A DNA stretch of 64,000 nucleotides from Arthrobacter sp. ZGTC131 (GCF_002929275.1 NZ_PJIK01000012.1:62001-126000), one strand, 5' to 3'. Positions 1 to 7,857 are shown, numbered from the stretch's first letter. Notes: a model not told the origin generated them from the sequence alone. Program-made: numbers and translations.

Positions 1-866
1 TGGGCCGGTCCCTGCAACAGGTGGAGAGAATCCGGGGCCAGGTTGCCACGATCACCGCCCGCCGGCTGGACGGACGGGTGGAAGTTCCGCCTACCGCCGA
101 TGAGATCCAGGCCCTGGCGCAGACAATGAACTCCATGCTGGAACGGCTCGAGGCTGCCGATCTGGAACAGCGGCGCTTTGTCTCGGACGCCAGCCATGAG
201 CTGCGCAGCCCCCTCGCCACCCTCAGTGCCGGGGTGGAAATCGCCGCCGCCGATCAGTCCGGGCGGACATGGGACGAGATGAAGTCGGTCCTTGCCGGCG
301 AAACAGCCAGGATGCAGTACCTCGTTGAAAATCTTCTCACCCTGGCCAAGGCCAACGACGGAGGGCTGCGCCTGGAGAAGACCGATGTGGATCTCGACGA
401 CGTCCTGAACGACGAGATTGTTCGGCTGCGCTCGACGAGCCGGCACCGGATCGTGGCGCATCTTGAACCGGCGCGGATCACTGGCGATGCGCGCAGGCTC
501 GCCCAAGTGGTCCGGAATGTCCTCGACAATGCCGATCGGTATGCCAAGTCCGTGGTTTCCATCGAGGTTCACAACGCCGAGGCCCAAGCCACCATAACCA
601 TCGATAACGACGGGCCGCCTGTGCCCGCCGCAGACCGGGAACGGATATTCGAGAGGTTTGTCCGGCTTGATGAAAGCCGGTCCCGCGAACGGGGCGGCAG
701 TGGCCTTGGTCTTGCCATTGCGGCCGCCGTCGTGGCAGCCCATCACGGGTCGATCAGGGCATCAGAAGCGCCCGGCGGCGGATGCCGCTTTGAAATGGTC
801 TTTCCGCACGCCGCGCCCGCCGACGACACCGGCAAGAAGGTCTCGGGCAGGAAAATATCTCGTTAA
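1..866 (+). CDS. Sensor histidine kinase, C-terminal part (cut by left edge)
   Basis: Membrane-linked histidine kinase that would phosphorylate a response regulator. The visible part opens inside a HAMP-like linker, then has the dimerisation/phosphoacceptor helix with FVSDASHELRSPLATL (the His is about the 65th visible residue), the N box RNVLDNADRYA, and the ATP-lid motif GSGLGLAI near the C-terminus. The open frame runs off the left edge, so the sensor domain and membrane segments lie outside; the internal GTG at 21 is not the real start. It ends 26 bases from the 3' end of an OmpR-type regulator on the opposite strand, its likely partner. Family assignment is firm; the signal is unknown. 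Confidence 0.93.
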   Translation, partial: GRSLQQVERIRGQVATITARRLDGRVEVPPTADEIQALAQTMNSMLERLEAADLEQRRFVSDASHELRSPLATLSAGVEIAAADQSGRTWDEMKSVLAGETARMQYLVENLLTLAKANDGGLRLEKTDVDLDDVLNDEIVRLRSTSRHRIVAHLEPARITGDARRLAQVVRNVLDNADRYAKSVVSIEVHNAEAQATITIDNDGPPVPAADRERIFERFVRLDESRSRERGGSGLGLAIAAAVVAAHHGSIRASEAPGGGCRFEMVFPHAAPADDTGKKVSGRKISR

Positions 867-892
867 CTCCAGCCAGGCCCATACTCGCAGCG

Positions 893-1579
893 CTATCCCA
901 CCGGGGTCCTGTCGGCGGTGAGCAGGTATCCCATGCCTCGGACCGTCATCAGGGTCTGCACATCGAACGGGACATCGATTTTCCGGCGGAGGTACCCAAT
1001 ATAGACCTCGACGACGTTCTCGCCGCCGTCAAAGGCCGCATCCCACACGTTGTCCAAAATCTCGCCCTTTGAAACCACCTGGCCGGGCCGCCGCATCAGG
1101 AAATGCAGCAGCGCGTACTCCTTGGCGGTCAGCGCAATCGCTGCCTCCCCGCGGCGCACTTGGCGGCTTGCAGTGTCAAGGCTCAGGGATCCCAGCTCCA
1201 GGACAACGGGCCGCTCCGGCGCTCCGCGGCGGATCAGCGCCCTTATCCTGGCAACGAGGACGACGAAGCTGAACGGCTTGGTCAAGTAGTCGTCGGCTCC
1301 AAGGTCGAAAGCGTCCGCCTGGTCGTACTCGCCGTCTTTGGCCGTCAGCATCAAGACCGGCGTCCAGATTTTGCGGCCGCGGACTTCTTTCAGCACGTCG
1401 TAGCCATTTTTCAGAGGCAACATCAGATCGAGCAGAATCACATCGTAGGTCTTCTCCGTGGCGGCCCAGACTCCGGTGACCCCGTCATGGACAACGTCCA
1501 CCACGAATCCCTCGTTGGTCAGTCCGCGGCGGACTGTATCGGCCAACTGCTTTTCGTCCTCAACGATGAGAATTCTCAC
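893..1579 (-). CDS. OmpR/PhoB-family response regulator
   Basis: A 228-residue DNA-binding response regulator. The receiver domain (1-115) has the acidic pocket EDE at 8-10, the phospho-acceptor Asp51 in LLDLMLP and Lys100 in YLTKPF. The winged-helix effector domain (about 125-222) has the typical LTAKEYALL and VEVYIGYLRRK segments. The GTG start at 1579 is supported by GGAGG about 7 bases upstream. It faces the truncated histidine kinase tail to tail, an unusual arrangement because such pairs are normally co-directional; partnership is inferred from adjacency only. Confidence 0.95.
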   Translation of the reverse strand: MRILIVEDEKQLADTVRRGLTNEGFVVDVVHDGVTGVWAATEKTYDVILLDLMLPLKNGYDVLKEVRGRKIWTPVLMLTAKDGEYDQADAFDLGADDYLTKPFSFVVLVARIRALIRRGAPERPVVLELGSLSLDTASRQVRRGEAAIALTAKEYALLHFLMRRPGQVVSKGEILDNVWDAAFDGGENVVEVYIGYLRRKIDVPFDVQTLMTVRGMGYLLTADRTPVG

Positions 1580-1724
1580 GCCCGCCTCCGCCCACTCATT
1601 CTCGAAGTATCCCTGACGGAGGGCTTGCCTGTCCCCTGCCGCACGGGATTCTCAGCTTGCTCTCATGACCGGTGCACCATGCTGTGCATAAGTCTTTCGT
1701 ACCCGTACAGGAAAGAACGCCACC

Positions 1725-1802
1725 ATGTACGCCACTGCAGGGCCCGCGGTCACCCTCAGTCCCCCTCGGCGCAAAAATCTGGGCACGGACAAGCCACCGT
1801 GA
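1725..1802 (+). CDS. Possible 25-residue small protein
   Basis: A short open frame (ATG at 1725, TGA at 1800-1802) preceded by AGGAAAG about 10 bases upstream. The product would be basic and proline-rich (PPRRK, ending DKPP), with no membrane segment. It lies 55 bases upstream of the helicase-associated-type gene on the same strand and could be a leader or a genuine small protein. Apart from the SD-like site there is no independent support; the rest of 1580-1857 shows nothing recognisable. Confidence 0.25.
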   Translation: MYATAGPAVTLSPPRRKNLGTDKPP

Positions 1803-1857
1803 TCCGTTCGCATGCCTCTGAACAAGCGAGAAGAACCTACCGAGGAAGTGAACGTCA

Positions 1858-2280
1858 GTGGCAAACATACGATGGGACTTGGTTCCCAACCCGGAGTGGG
1901 TACAAATGTACCGACGCGGCCTCAGCCGCGGGCAGATCTCAGCGCGGACGGGGGCGCCCATATCAACCGTGGGTTACCACCTGGCTGCCGCAAGGACCGC
2001 CGATCCCACGCTTCGTGAGGAGCACTTTGCCGCCGCCAATGGTGACCCTGCCAGGGCAACCCGACGGAGCGTCCAACGCATGAACGAGCTCGTCGGCATG
2101 GTGCGGCAAACAGGCCGGTATCCCGCAACCAACTCGTCGGAAGCCGCGGAACGCAACCTCGCAGCATGGCTGCGCCGCCGGCGCCGCGACGCTGCGGCTG
2201 GTTCCCTTACCCGCGTCCTCGATGACGGCCTGAGCGTCCTGCCGGACTGGAAGACACCCAACGGGCGCCGGTCCGCGTGA
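1858..2280 (+). CDS. Small HTH / helicase-associated-type protein
   Basis: A 140-residue basic protein. Residues about 10-45 form a helix-turn-helix-like segment (RGLSRGQISARTG followed by STVGYHLAAA). Residues 70-140 resemble the repeat of 'helicase-associated domain' proteins of Arthrobacter: aromatic/basic helices with RNLAAWLRRRRRDA and a C-terminal LDDGLSVLPDW. No helicase core is present, so it is a stand-alone DNA- or RNA-binding module by inference. The GTG start at 1858 follows a GAGGAAG stretch. The family is recognised from pattern only; function unknown. Confidence 0.65.
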   Translation: MANIRWDLVPNPEWVQMYRRGLSRGQISARTGAPISTVGYHLAAARTADPTLREEHFAAANGDPARATRRSVQRMNELVGMVRQTGRYPATNSSEAAERNLAAWLRRRRRDAAAGSLTRVLDDGLSVLPDWKTPNGRRSA

Positions 2281-2293
2281 TGCAGTGACCGGG

Positions 2294-2375
2294 CGGTTGA
2301 GCCTGTCGAAACGGTTGAGCCTGTCGAAACGGTTGAGCCTGTCGAAACCGTCAATCTCGACAGGCTCATCACCGG
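2294..2375. repeat. Palindromic repeat with triplicated left arm
   Basis: The 18-bp unit CGGTTGAGCCTGTCGAAA occurs three times head to tail (2294-2311, 2312-2329, 2330-2347). It is followed by an inverted copy of the arm (TCTCGACAGGCTCATCACCG, 2355-2374). The RNA could fold into a hairpin using any of the three left arms. A diverged relative lies at 3744-3802. Such REP-like palindromes are common between genes in Arthrobacter; the triplication of only one arm is unusual. It sits just after the 3' end of the gene at 1858. Confidence 0.8.
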
Positions 2376-2397
2376 AACGGCGCGGTCAGCGGTTGGG

Positions 2398-2727
2398 TCA
2401 GTCGCTCTCTACGCCCTGATTCAGGACCTGGAAGTCCGGGCCGAGATTCACTTCGACTTCCGAGCCGCTGTTCAGCCGGATCTCAACTTCGTAGGCAGAG
2501 CCCGGGTCGTCGCCACCCTCAACGTCGGTCACCGTTCCCGGTCCCACCCTGGCAAGCGCGGCCTGGACTGCTTTGTCGCGATCGGCCTGGCTCAGGGTGC
2601 CTTGGGAACCTCCGTTGGTGGTCAAGTCGTCAACAACCATGTTTCCGGCCGCCCCCGCAACCGTTGCGCTTCCCAGTGCTGCCGCAGCCACCGCTGCTCC
2701 GATGATCCATGCTGTTCTCTTACGCAC
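2398..2727 (-). CDS. Secreted PepSY-domain-like protein
   Basis: A 109-residue exported protein. It has a basic start (MRKR), a hydrophobic signal segment about 8-27 (AWIIGAAVAAAALGSATVAGA) and a mature part matching one PepSY-type domain (about 45-108): SQADRDKAVQAALARVGPGTV, then an acidic turn and YEVEIRLNSGSEVEVNLGPDF. PepSY domains are often small extracytoplasmic regulators or inhibitors. The GTG start at 2727 has AAAGGAAA upstream. It is apparently monocistronic; the substrate is unknown. Confidence 0.8.
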   Translation of the reverse strand: MRKRTAWIIGAAVAAAALGSATVAGAAGNMVVDDLTTNGGSQGTLSQADRDKAVQAALARVGPGTVTDVEGGDDPGSAYEVEIRLNSGSEVEVNLGPDFQVLNQGVESD

Positions 2728-2800
2728 GACAGTTTCCTTTCACATCGTTTTTCCTAGTGTCCTACCGTTCTTGCGCCGGCACAACGCCCCCATAGGAGAC

Positions 2801-2827
2801 GCCCGCCCGGGCTACCCCCGGGCGGGC
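2801..2827 (-). terminator. GC-rich hairpin between genes
   Basis: A perfect 10-bp stem (GCCCGCCCGG, 2801-2810, with CCGGGCGGGC, 2818-2827) in the gap between the PepSY gene and the glycerate-kinase remnant. On the minus strand it lies just beyond the 3' end of the remnant, where a terminator is expected, but there is no clear T-run. Confidence 0.45.
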
Positions 2828-2858
2828 AATTCTGGCTCCTGCAGCGGGTGGTTTTCCG

Positions 2859-3545
2859 CTACAGGAGGCTTGTCCCGATGTCTTTTCCGATCCGCTGGAG
2901 CAGGGCGGCGGACAGTTCGGGCTCCCTGGACGAGTCCCGGTCGATGTATTCCGCGAGGGTGTAGACCCGGGTCAGTGCCAGCTCGGACCAACGCTCCCGG
3001 GACAGGAGGGAGCGGCCGGCGACGGCGATGATGGGAAGGCTGCCCGAGCGCCGGGCAACGGCGGCTGGCAGCTTCCCGGACAGCGTCTGTTTGTCGATGC
3101 TGCCTTCGCCGGTGATGACGACGTCGCAGCTGTCCTTGCGGGCGTTGAAGCCCAGCAGGTCCAGGAAGTAGTCCGCGCCCGAGACCTGCTTGGCGCCGAG
3201 CAGCAGGCAGGCGTAGCCGATTCCGCTGGCGCTTCCCGCGCCGTCGTGCCCTGCCAGCGCCGCCGCGTCGGCGAAGCCGGCCTCCGCCATCTTGGCAACG
3301 AAGTGCTCAAGACCCTCGTCGAGGGCTGCGATGTCATCCGGCCCGGCGCCCTTTTGCGGTCCGAAGACCGCCGGGGCACCGTGGGCGCCGAGCAGCGCGT
3401 TGTGGACGTCGCTGGCAACAACGAGTTCCGTGCCTGCCAGCTCCGGAAGGTCGGTCCGGTGGATGGAGTGGATCAGCGCCAGGGCCCTGCCGCTGCCGTA
3501 AAGCTGCCGGCCGTCGGCGTCGCGGAAGCTGTAACCCAGTTCTCC
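2859..3545 (-). pseudogene. Glycerate kinase, C-terminal fragment
   Basis: The open frame upstream of any Met, from about 3545, reads as the C-terminal 60 percent of a GlxK-type glycerate kinase, which would phosphorylate D-glycerate with ATP. Visible motifs are AVFGPQKGAGPDD, the Gly/Ala-rich GHDGAGSASGIGYA and VITGEGSIDKQTLSGKLP, all hallmarks of the family. About 150-200 N-terminal residues, including the glycine-rich start, are missing. At about 3540-3545 the homology stops and the DNA switches, in another frame, to the start of a LysR-type regulator. The reading frame itself is intact, so this is a deletion scar rather than gradual decay. Confidence 0.85.
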
Positions 3546-3661
3546 AGGCCAGCGATAGTCTGCGACAGGGATGGCTGGGCGATGAGCAGGTGTTCCGCGG
3601 CCCGGTTGAAGCCGCCATGGTCTACCACCGCGAGGAAATACTTCAGCTTCCGCATGTCCAT
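3546..3661 (-). pseudogene. LysR-type regulator, N-terminal stub
   Basis: Translation from the ATG at 3661 (MDMRKLKYFLAVVDHGGF..., then NRAAEHLLIAQPSLSQTI, AGLE) gives the first about 40 residues of a LysR-family winged helix-turn-helix, ending in the recognition helix. The frame then runs into glycerate-kinase DNA in the wrong register and stops at 3473. The rest of the HTH, the linker and the ligand-binding domain are gone. The order regulator-then-kinase on one strand suggests the lost gene once preceded glxK. Confidence 0.85.
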
Positions 3662-3743
3662 GCCAGCTTCGTCACCGCTTCCGGTCCCAGGCTCCACGGC
3701 ACAGCGTGAAGGCATAAATAGCCTACGCCTATGGGACCTGCGG

Positions 3744-3802
3744 CCGCTGGTTGAGCCTACCGAAACCCCGCGGGCCCTCGATCTCGACAAGCTCGATCAG
3801 CG
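3744..3802. repeat. Palindromic repeat, diverged copy
   Basis: Inverted repeat with arms CCGCTGGTTGAGCCTACCGA (3744-3763) and a matching right arm TCTCGACAAGCTCGATCAGCGG (about 3781-3802), around a GC-rich centre. The core GGTTGAGCCT..CGAAA is shared with the element at 2294-2375. It lies just beyond the 3' end of the PEBP gene on the minus strand and could act as a transcription stop or RNA stabiliser; that role is inference. Confidence 0.7.
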
Positions 3803-3816
3803 GTACGGCACCGCGG

Positions 3817-4341
3817 TCAGCGGCTGTAGATTCCCGTCAGCGTGGCCTGGCCCAGCAGGTGCTTGGCGAGTTGGGCTTCCAGCCCCTCGGGCCGGGACCC
3901 GGCTTTCAGTTCATCGACGTCCAGCGCATAGACGGTGACGACGTACCGGTGCCGGCCGTGCCCGGGCGGCGGTGCGGCGCCCACGTAGCCGCTGAAGCCG
4001 GCATCGTTCTTCAGCTGGACGGCACTGGGCGGGAGCTGCGGGCCATCCTCGGCTCCTGCGCCCTCCGGCAGCGAGGTGACGTCGGCCGGGATATTGACCA
4101 CGGCCCAGTGCCAGAACCCGCCGGCGCCCGGGGCGTCGGGGTCAAAGACCGTGACGGCGAAGCTTCCGGTTCCCGCCGGCGCACCGTTCCAGCTCAGCTG
4201 CGGGGAATCGTCCGTGCCGCCGGCATGCAGCCTGCCGCTGCGCTGCGCGGGATGCAGGGTCTCGCCGTCCTGGAACGACTGGCTGGTCAGCTCGAACAAC
4301 GGAACGTCCGGGAGGCTGGGAAAGGGATTGGCGGATGTCAT
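3817..4341 (-). CDS. YbhB/YbcL family (PEBP-like) protein
   Basis: A 174-residue phosphatidylethanolamine-binding-protein fold, related to Raf kinase inhibitor protein. Diagnostic motifs are the ligand-pocket DPDAPGAGGFWHWAVVNIPA (about 69-88) and the second conserved block YVGAAPPPGHGRHRYVVTVYAL (about 119-140), whose His residues line the anion site. There is no signal peptide, so it is cytosolic. The start has AAAGG about 7 bases upstream. It follows the PfkB kinase by only 9 bases on the same strand and is probably co-transcribed. The bacterial family has no settled function. Confidence 0.92.
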   Translation of the reverse strand: MTSANPFPSLPDVPLFELTSQSFQDGETLHPAQRSGRLHAGGTDDSPQLSWNGAPAGTGSFAVTVFDPDAPGAGGFWHWAVVNIPADVTSLPEGAGAEDGPQLPPSAVQLKNDAGFSGYVGAAPPPGHGRHRYVVTVYALDVDELKAGSRPEGLEAQLAKHLLGQATLTGIYSR

Positions 4342-4350
4342 GGCTGCCTT

Positions 4351-5322
4351 TCAGATGGTGGTGACTTCGGCTTCGTCTGCGGCCGCTTCCACGCGGTTGA
4401 GTTCGGCCCGCGTGGGCGGATTGGCTCCGGCGCGGGAGACTGTCACGGCGGCGGCGCGGGAAGCATGTGCCAGGAGGGCGGCGAGGCCGTCGACGGGCAG
4501 GTCGCGGAGGTCGGCCCGGTTCTGCGCACCGGCCAGGCCGCGGTCCACCACGCCGGACAGCAGGGCGGCCATGAAGGAGTCACCCGCTCCCACGGTGTCC
4601 GCTACGTCCACGCGCGGTGCGGCGAATTCGGCTTCCCCTGCCGCCGTGATGCCCCAGGGCCCGGATGCTCCGCGCGTCACCACCACCATGGCCGGGCCTC
4701 CGGCGCCGCCCAGCGACAGCCAGCGCCGCGCCGATTCCAGCACGTCCACACCGGGGTACAGCCAGGCGAGGTCCTCGTCGGAGGCCTTGACGATGTCCGA
4801 AAGTGTCACGAACTTCTCCGCCTGGCGCCGGGCATAGTCCGCGTCGGTGATGATGCTGGGCCGGCAGTTGGGGTCAAAGCTGATGGTCGCGGAGGGACGG
4901 GCATGTTCGACGGCGGCCAGGACGTCCGCGGCGCCCGGCGCCAGCATCGTGGCAATGGAGCCGGTGTGCAGCAGGGTGGTGCCCTGCAGCATGAACGGCA
5001 GCCGTTCCGCGAGTCCGGGAAGCTCCCAGGCGAGGTCGAACGTGTAGGTGGCGGCGCCGTCGTCGTCCACCAGGGCGGTGGCCACGCTGGTGGGCAGGCC
5101 ATCCGGGGCCTGCGGGAGCATGACCGAGCTGGCCTTTAGGTGGGCGGCCACCGACTCGCCGTAGGCGTCGCGGCCGTAGCGGCCGATGAACTGCACGGGG
5201 TGGCCCAGGCGCGCGAGGCCCACCGCCACATTGAGCGGGCTGCCGCCGACGTGGGCTTCGATTCCTGAACTGCGCTGGACCACGTCAACGAGGCCCTCGC
5301 CAATAACTGTGAGCATGGACAT
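4351..5322 (-). CDS. PfkB-family carbohydrate kinase (fructokinase-like)
   Basis: A 323-residue ribokinase/PfkB kinase that would phosphorylate a sugar with ATP. The N-terminal signature GGSPLNVAVGLARLG (about 26-40) contributes the sugar site, and the C-terminal signature DTVGAGDSFMAALLSG (about 252-267) contains the catalytic Asp and anion hole. Length is normal for fructokinases. No sugar transporter is adjacent, so the substrate cannot be assigned; 2-keto-3-deoxygluconate kinase is an alternative within the family. Start chosen at 5322; a second Met two codons later is equally possible. Confidence 0.9.
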   Translation of the reverse strand: MSMLTVIGEGLVDVVQRSSGIEAHVGGSPLNVAVGLARLGHPVQFIGRYGRDAYGESVAAHLKASSVMLPQAPDGLPTSVATALVDDDGAATYTFDLAWELPGLAERLPFMLQGTTLLHTGSIATMLAPGAADVLAAVEHARPSATISFDPNCRPSIITDADYARRQAEKFVTLSDIVKASDEDLAWLYPGVDVLESARRWLSLGGAGGPAMVVVTRGASGPWGITAAGEAEFAAPRVDVADTVGAGDSFMAALLSGVVDRGLAGAQNRADLRDLPVDGLAALLAHASRAAAVTVSRAGANPPTRAELNRVEAAADEAEVTTI

Positions 5323-5420
5323 ACTCTGCCAGAGAACGCGGCCCGGCGCTCAGATGAGCCGGGCAGGCAACAGTGCAGCGGACCAATCGGCCCGCTGCAC
5401 ACGCCCGCTGCGGTAATTCG

Positions 5421-6599
5421 CTAGGACTTCTTCCCCGGCAACGCGAGTTTGAAGACCTTGGCCCAGGACGAACCCACCTGCTTCCAGATGGGGCCGGTGG
5501 TGTAGGGCAGGCCGTAACGCTTGCAGATTTCCTGCACCTTCGGGGCAACCTCGCCGTACCGGTTGGACGGCAGGTCCGGGAAGAGGTGGTGCTCGATCTG
5601 GTGGGACAGGTTTCCGGTCATGAGGTGCATGAACTTGGAGCCGGAGATGTTGGCCGAGCCGATCATCTGCCGGACATACCAGTCGCCGCGGGTCTCGCCT
5701 TCCACCATTTCCTCGGTGAATGTGTCAGCCCCTTCGGGGAAGTGGCCGCAGAAGATCACCGCATGGGCCCAGACGTTGCGGACGGCGTTGGCGGTCAGCG
5801 TGCCGTACAGCGCCTGCTTGCCCGAGCCGGTCAGCATGGCGACGGCCGGAGTGGCGGCGTAGTCCTTGGTGAACTGGGTGACTACCTTGCGGCCCAGGGC
5901 CTTGAGGTCCCGCTTCATGGCCTCCTTGGACTTCTTGCCCTCCTGGTATTCCACGAGCTCGAGGTCGTAGATGGCGATCCCCCACTCGAAGATGGGCGCC
6001 AGGATGGCGTTGTACAGGGGGTTGCCCAGGTTGTGCGGCTTCCACGGCTGCTCGTCATCCATGCGCAGGAGGTTGTATCCGACGTCGTTGTCCCGGCCCA
6101 CCACATTGGTCCAGCGGTGGTGAAGGTCATTGTGGGTGTGCTGCCACGAACGTGCCGGCGTGACGAAGTCCCATTCCCAGGTGGTGGAGTGGATGTCCGG
6201 ATCACGCATCCAGTCCCACTGGCCGTGCAGGATGTTGTGGCCGATTTCCATGTTTTCCAGGATCTTGGCGAGGCTCAGCAGCGTGGTGCCCGTGACCCAG
6301 GCGGCCTTGTTGCGGCCCATCAGCAGCGCGGCACGGCCGGAAATCTCAAGTCCGCGCTGGACCTTGATGACGCGCCGGATGTACGCGGCGTCGGACGCCC
6401 CACGTTTGGCCAGGATGTCATCCCGGATGGCGTCCAGTTCGCGGCCCATCTCGGCAACCTGCTCGTCGGTAAGGTGGGCAGCCGCCGGGGGACGCACCAG
6501 AGGGCTCCCGGAGGAGGCCAGCGCCCCGGGACGGTGTTTAGCCGCCGCCCCGTTGATCGACGTCGAATTCGCGGCTGTGCGGTCAGATATTGCAGTCAT
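5421..6599 (-). CDS. Membrane fatty-acid desaturase (DesA3-like)
   Basis: An integral-membrane, di-iron acyl desaturase of about 392 residues that would insert a double bond in a fatty acyl-CoA or lipid, drawing electrons from the adjacent reductase. Three His boxes are visible: HNILHGQWDW, HTHNDLHHRWTN and HQIEHHLFPDLPS. The ATG at 6599 is chosen over an upstream start at 6653 because GAGGAG lies about 9 bases before it and it leaves 13 bases after the reductase gene instead of an overlap. Actinobacterial delta-9 stearoyl desaturases with dedicated reductases are the closest known precedent; regiospecificity cannot be read. Confidence 0.93.
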   Translation of the reverse strand: MTAISDRTAANSTSINGAAAKHRPGALASSGSPLVRPPAAAHLTDEQVAEMGRELDAIRDDILAKRGASDAAYIRRVIKVQRGLEISGRAALLMGRNKAAWVTGTTLLSLAKILENMEIGHNILHGQWDWMRDPDIHSTTWEWDFVTPARSWQHTHNDLHHRWTNVVGRDNDVGYNLLRMDDEQPWKPHNLGNPLYNAILAPIFEWGIAIYDLELVEYQEGKKSKEAMKRDLKALGRKVVTQFTKDYAATPAVAMLTGSGKQALYGTLTANAVRNVWAHAVIFCGHFPEGADTFTEEMVEGETRGDWYVRQMIGSANISGSKFMHLMTGNLSHQIEHHLFPDLPSNRYGEVAPKVQEICKRYGLPYTTGPIWKQVGSSWAKVFKLALPGKKS

Positions 6600-6612
6600 G
6601 CGGTGTTGCTCC

Positions 6613-7707
6613 TCAGATGTCGAGGTTAACGGGCCCGGCGGCTGCCGAAACACACGTCTGGATTAGTTGGCCCGGTTCGCCGTGGACCTCGCCGGTCCGC
6701 AGGTCACGGACTTGGCCGGACCGCAGCGGTAGCAGGCAGCTGTGGCAGATGCCCATGCGGCAGCCGCTGGGCATCAGGACTCCCGCGTCTTCGCCGACGT
6801 CGAGCAGCGGCGTCCCGCCGTCTGCCTCAACCTCGCGGTCCGACGCCTCAAAGGTGACCAAACCGCCGTCGTGCCCCGCTCCGCCCACCAGGCTGGTGTT
6901 GAAGCGTTCGATGATCAGGCTGATGGGGTCCGCTGCGAACGGACCCGGCGCTGCCTTCTCGTGGGCGGCGGCCTCGCTGGACCAGAGGGCCTCGGCGTCG
7001 TCGAGGAACCCCTCAGGACCGCACGCATAGGCGGCGCGCTGGCGCCAGTCCGGGCACAGCTCCTCCAGCTGGGCGGTGGACCCGAAGTCCAGCCGGCCGC
7101 GTTCGCCCGTGTACCAGTGGGTGACGCGGAAGTTGGGGAACTGGTCGGCGAGCTCGGACAGTTCCTCGTGGAAGATGCTGTCCTGGGGCGTGCGGGCGGA
7201 GTGGATGAGCACCACGTCGGCGTCCGGGCGGTGCGGCACCAGCGTGCGGACCATGGACATGACCGGCGTGATGCCGCTGCCCGCAGTCAGCATCAGCAGC
7301 GGACGGGGGTGTTCCGGCAGGACGAAGTCACCCTGCGGCGGCGCCAGGAACAGCACATCGCCGGGCTTGGTCTGCCGGACCAGGACGCCGGAAACCGCGC
7401 CGACATCACTCACAGTGATGGCCGGATCCTGCCCGGCGGGGGCGCTGAGCGAATACGAGCGCCAGTGGCGCACGCCGTCGAGCTCCACGCCGATCCGCGC
7501 CCACTGGCCGGCCTTGTGGGCCTTCCAGCCGCGGCCGGGTCGGAAGTGAATCGTGGCGGAATCCGCCGTTTCCGGGACAACCCTGGTGACCACGCCGCGC
7601 AGCTGGCGGGCGGAAAACACCGGGTTAAAAAGCGCAAGAACATCTTCCGGCGCCAACGGAGTGGTCAGAACGGACGCGGCGCGCGCCAATTTGCGAAGCC
7701 GAATCAT
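6613..7707 (-). CDS. Ferredoxin-NAD(P) reductase with 2Fe-2S domain (desaturase partner)
   Basis: A three-domain electron-transfer protein of about 364 residues. It has an FAD-binding barrel (RPGRGWKAHKAGQWARIGV, then WRSYSLSAP), an NAD(P)-binding domain (LMLTAGSGITPVMSM) and a C-terminal plant-type ferredoxin with CRMGICHSC plus a later Cys (LIQTCVS) as cluster ligands. It passes electrons from NAD(P)H to the desaturase 13 bases downstream, like mycobacterial DesA3/oxidoreductase pairs. The ATG at 7707 is preferred over the GTG at 7719 because AGGTGG sits 8 bases upstream and a short leader ORF ends in an ATGA overlap there. Confidence 0.93.
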   Translation of the reverse strand: MIRLRKLARAASVLTTPLAPEDVLALFNPVFSARQLRGVVTRVVPETADSATIHFRPGRGWKAHKAGQWARIGVELDGVRHWRSYSLSAPAGQDPAITVSDVGAVSGVLVRQTKPGDVLFLAPPQGDFVLPEHPRPLLMLTAGSGITPVMSMVRTLVPHRPDADVVLIHSARTPQDSIFHEELSELADQFPNFRVTHWYTGERGRLDFGSTAQLEELCPDWRQRAAYACGPEGFLDDAEALWSSEAAAHEKAAPGPFAADPISLIIERFNTSLVGGAGHDGGLVTFEASDREVEADGGTPLLDVGEDAGVLMPSGCRMGICHSCLLPLRSGQVRDLRTGEVHGEPGQLIQTCVSAAAGPVNLDI

Positions 7708-7736
7708 GTTGTCCACCACCTGTTGGATTCACCCAT
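7704..7736 (-). CDS. Possible 10-residue leader peptide with Trp-Trp
   Basis: An ATG at 7736, preceded by AGGAGA 5 bases upstream, opens a 10-codon frame (MGESNRWWTT) whose TGA overlaps the ATG of the reductase gene (ATGA at 7707-7704). It could couple translation of the reductase to the leader, and the tandem Trp codons recall attenuator peptides. No terminator hairpin was seen between leader and gene, so coupling is more likely than classical attenuation. The SD and overlap are seen; the role is inference. Confidence 0.4.
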   Translation of the reverse strand: MGESNRWWTT

Positions 7737-7845
7737 ATATTTCTCCTAGTGAAACCGGTGATCGTAATATACAAAACTACCCCAACCCCCAGCTACTAGA
7801 TTCCTCCATACAGATGCCACTAGCAACCGGGGGCAACTGTGACAG

Positions 7846-7857
7846 TAAGTATACTTA
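7846..7857. promoter_or_regulatory. Perfect 12-bp palindrome, possible operator
   Basis: TAAGTATACTTA is a perfect palindrome in an AT-rich stretch of the 213-base divergent gap between the reductase leader (minus strand) and the M16 gene (plus strand). It lies about 90 bases before the M16 start and about 110 before the leader. It looks like a repressor site, but no cognate regulator is adjacent. Confidence 0.35.

Noticed and set aside
1974-2372. Minus-strand open frame with a Ser-Thr-Gly repeat peptide
   Set aside because: The repeat peptide is just the translated palindromic repeat; the rest is antisense to the HTH/helicase-associated gene.
2290-2375. Direct repeats as a possible small CRISPR array
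   Set aside because: The three 18-bp copies abut with no spacers and have an inverted partner; no cas gene is nearby.
3751-5139. 462-codon plus-strand frame opposite the PEBP and PfkB genes
   Set aside because: Spans two clear minus-strand genes and their gap with low-complexity composition; a shadow.
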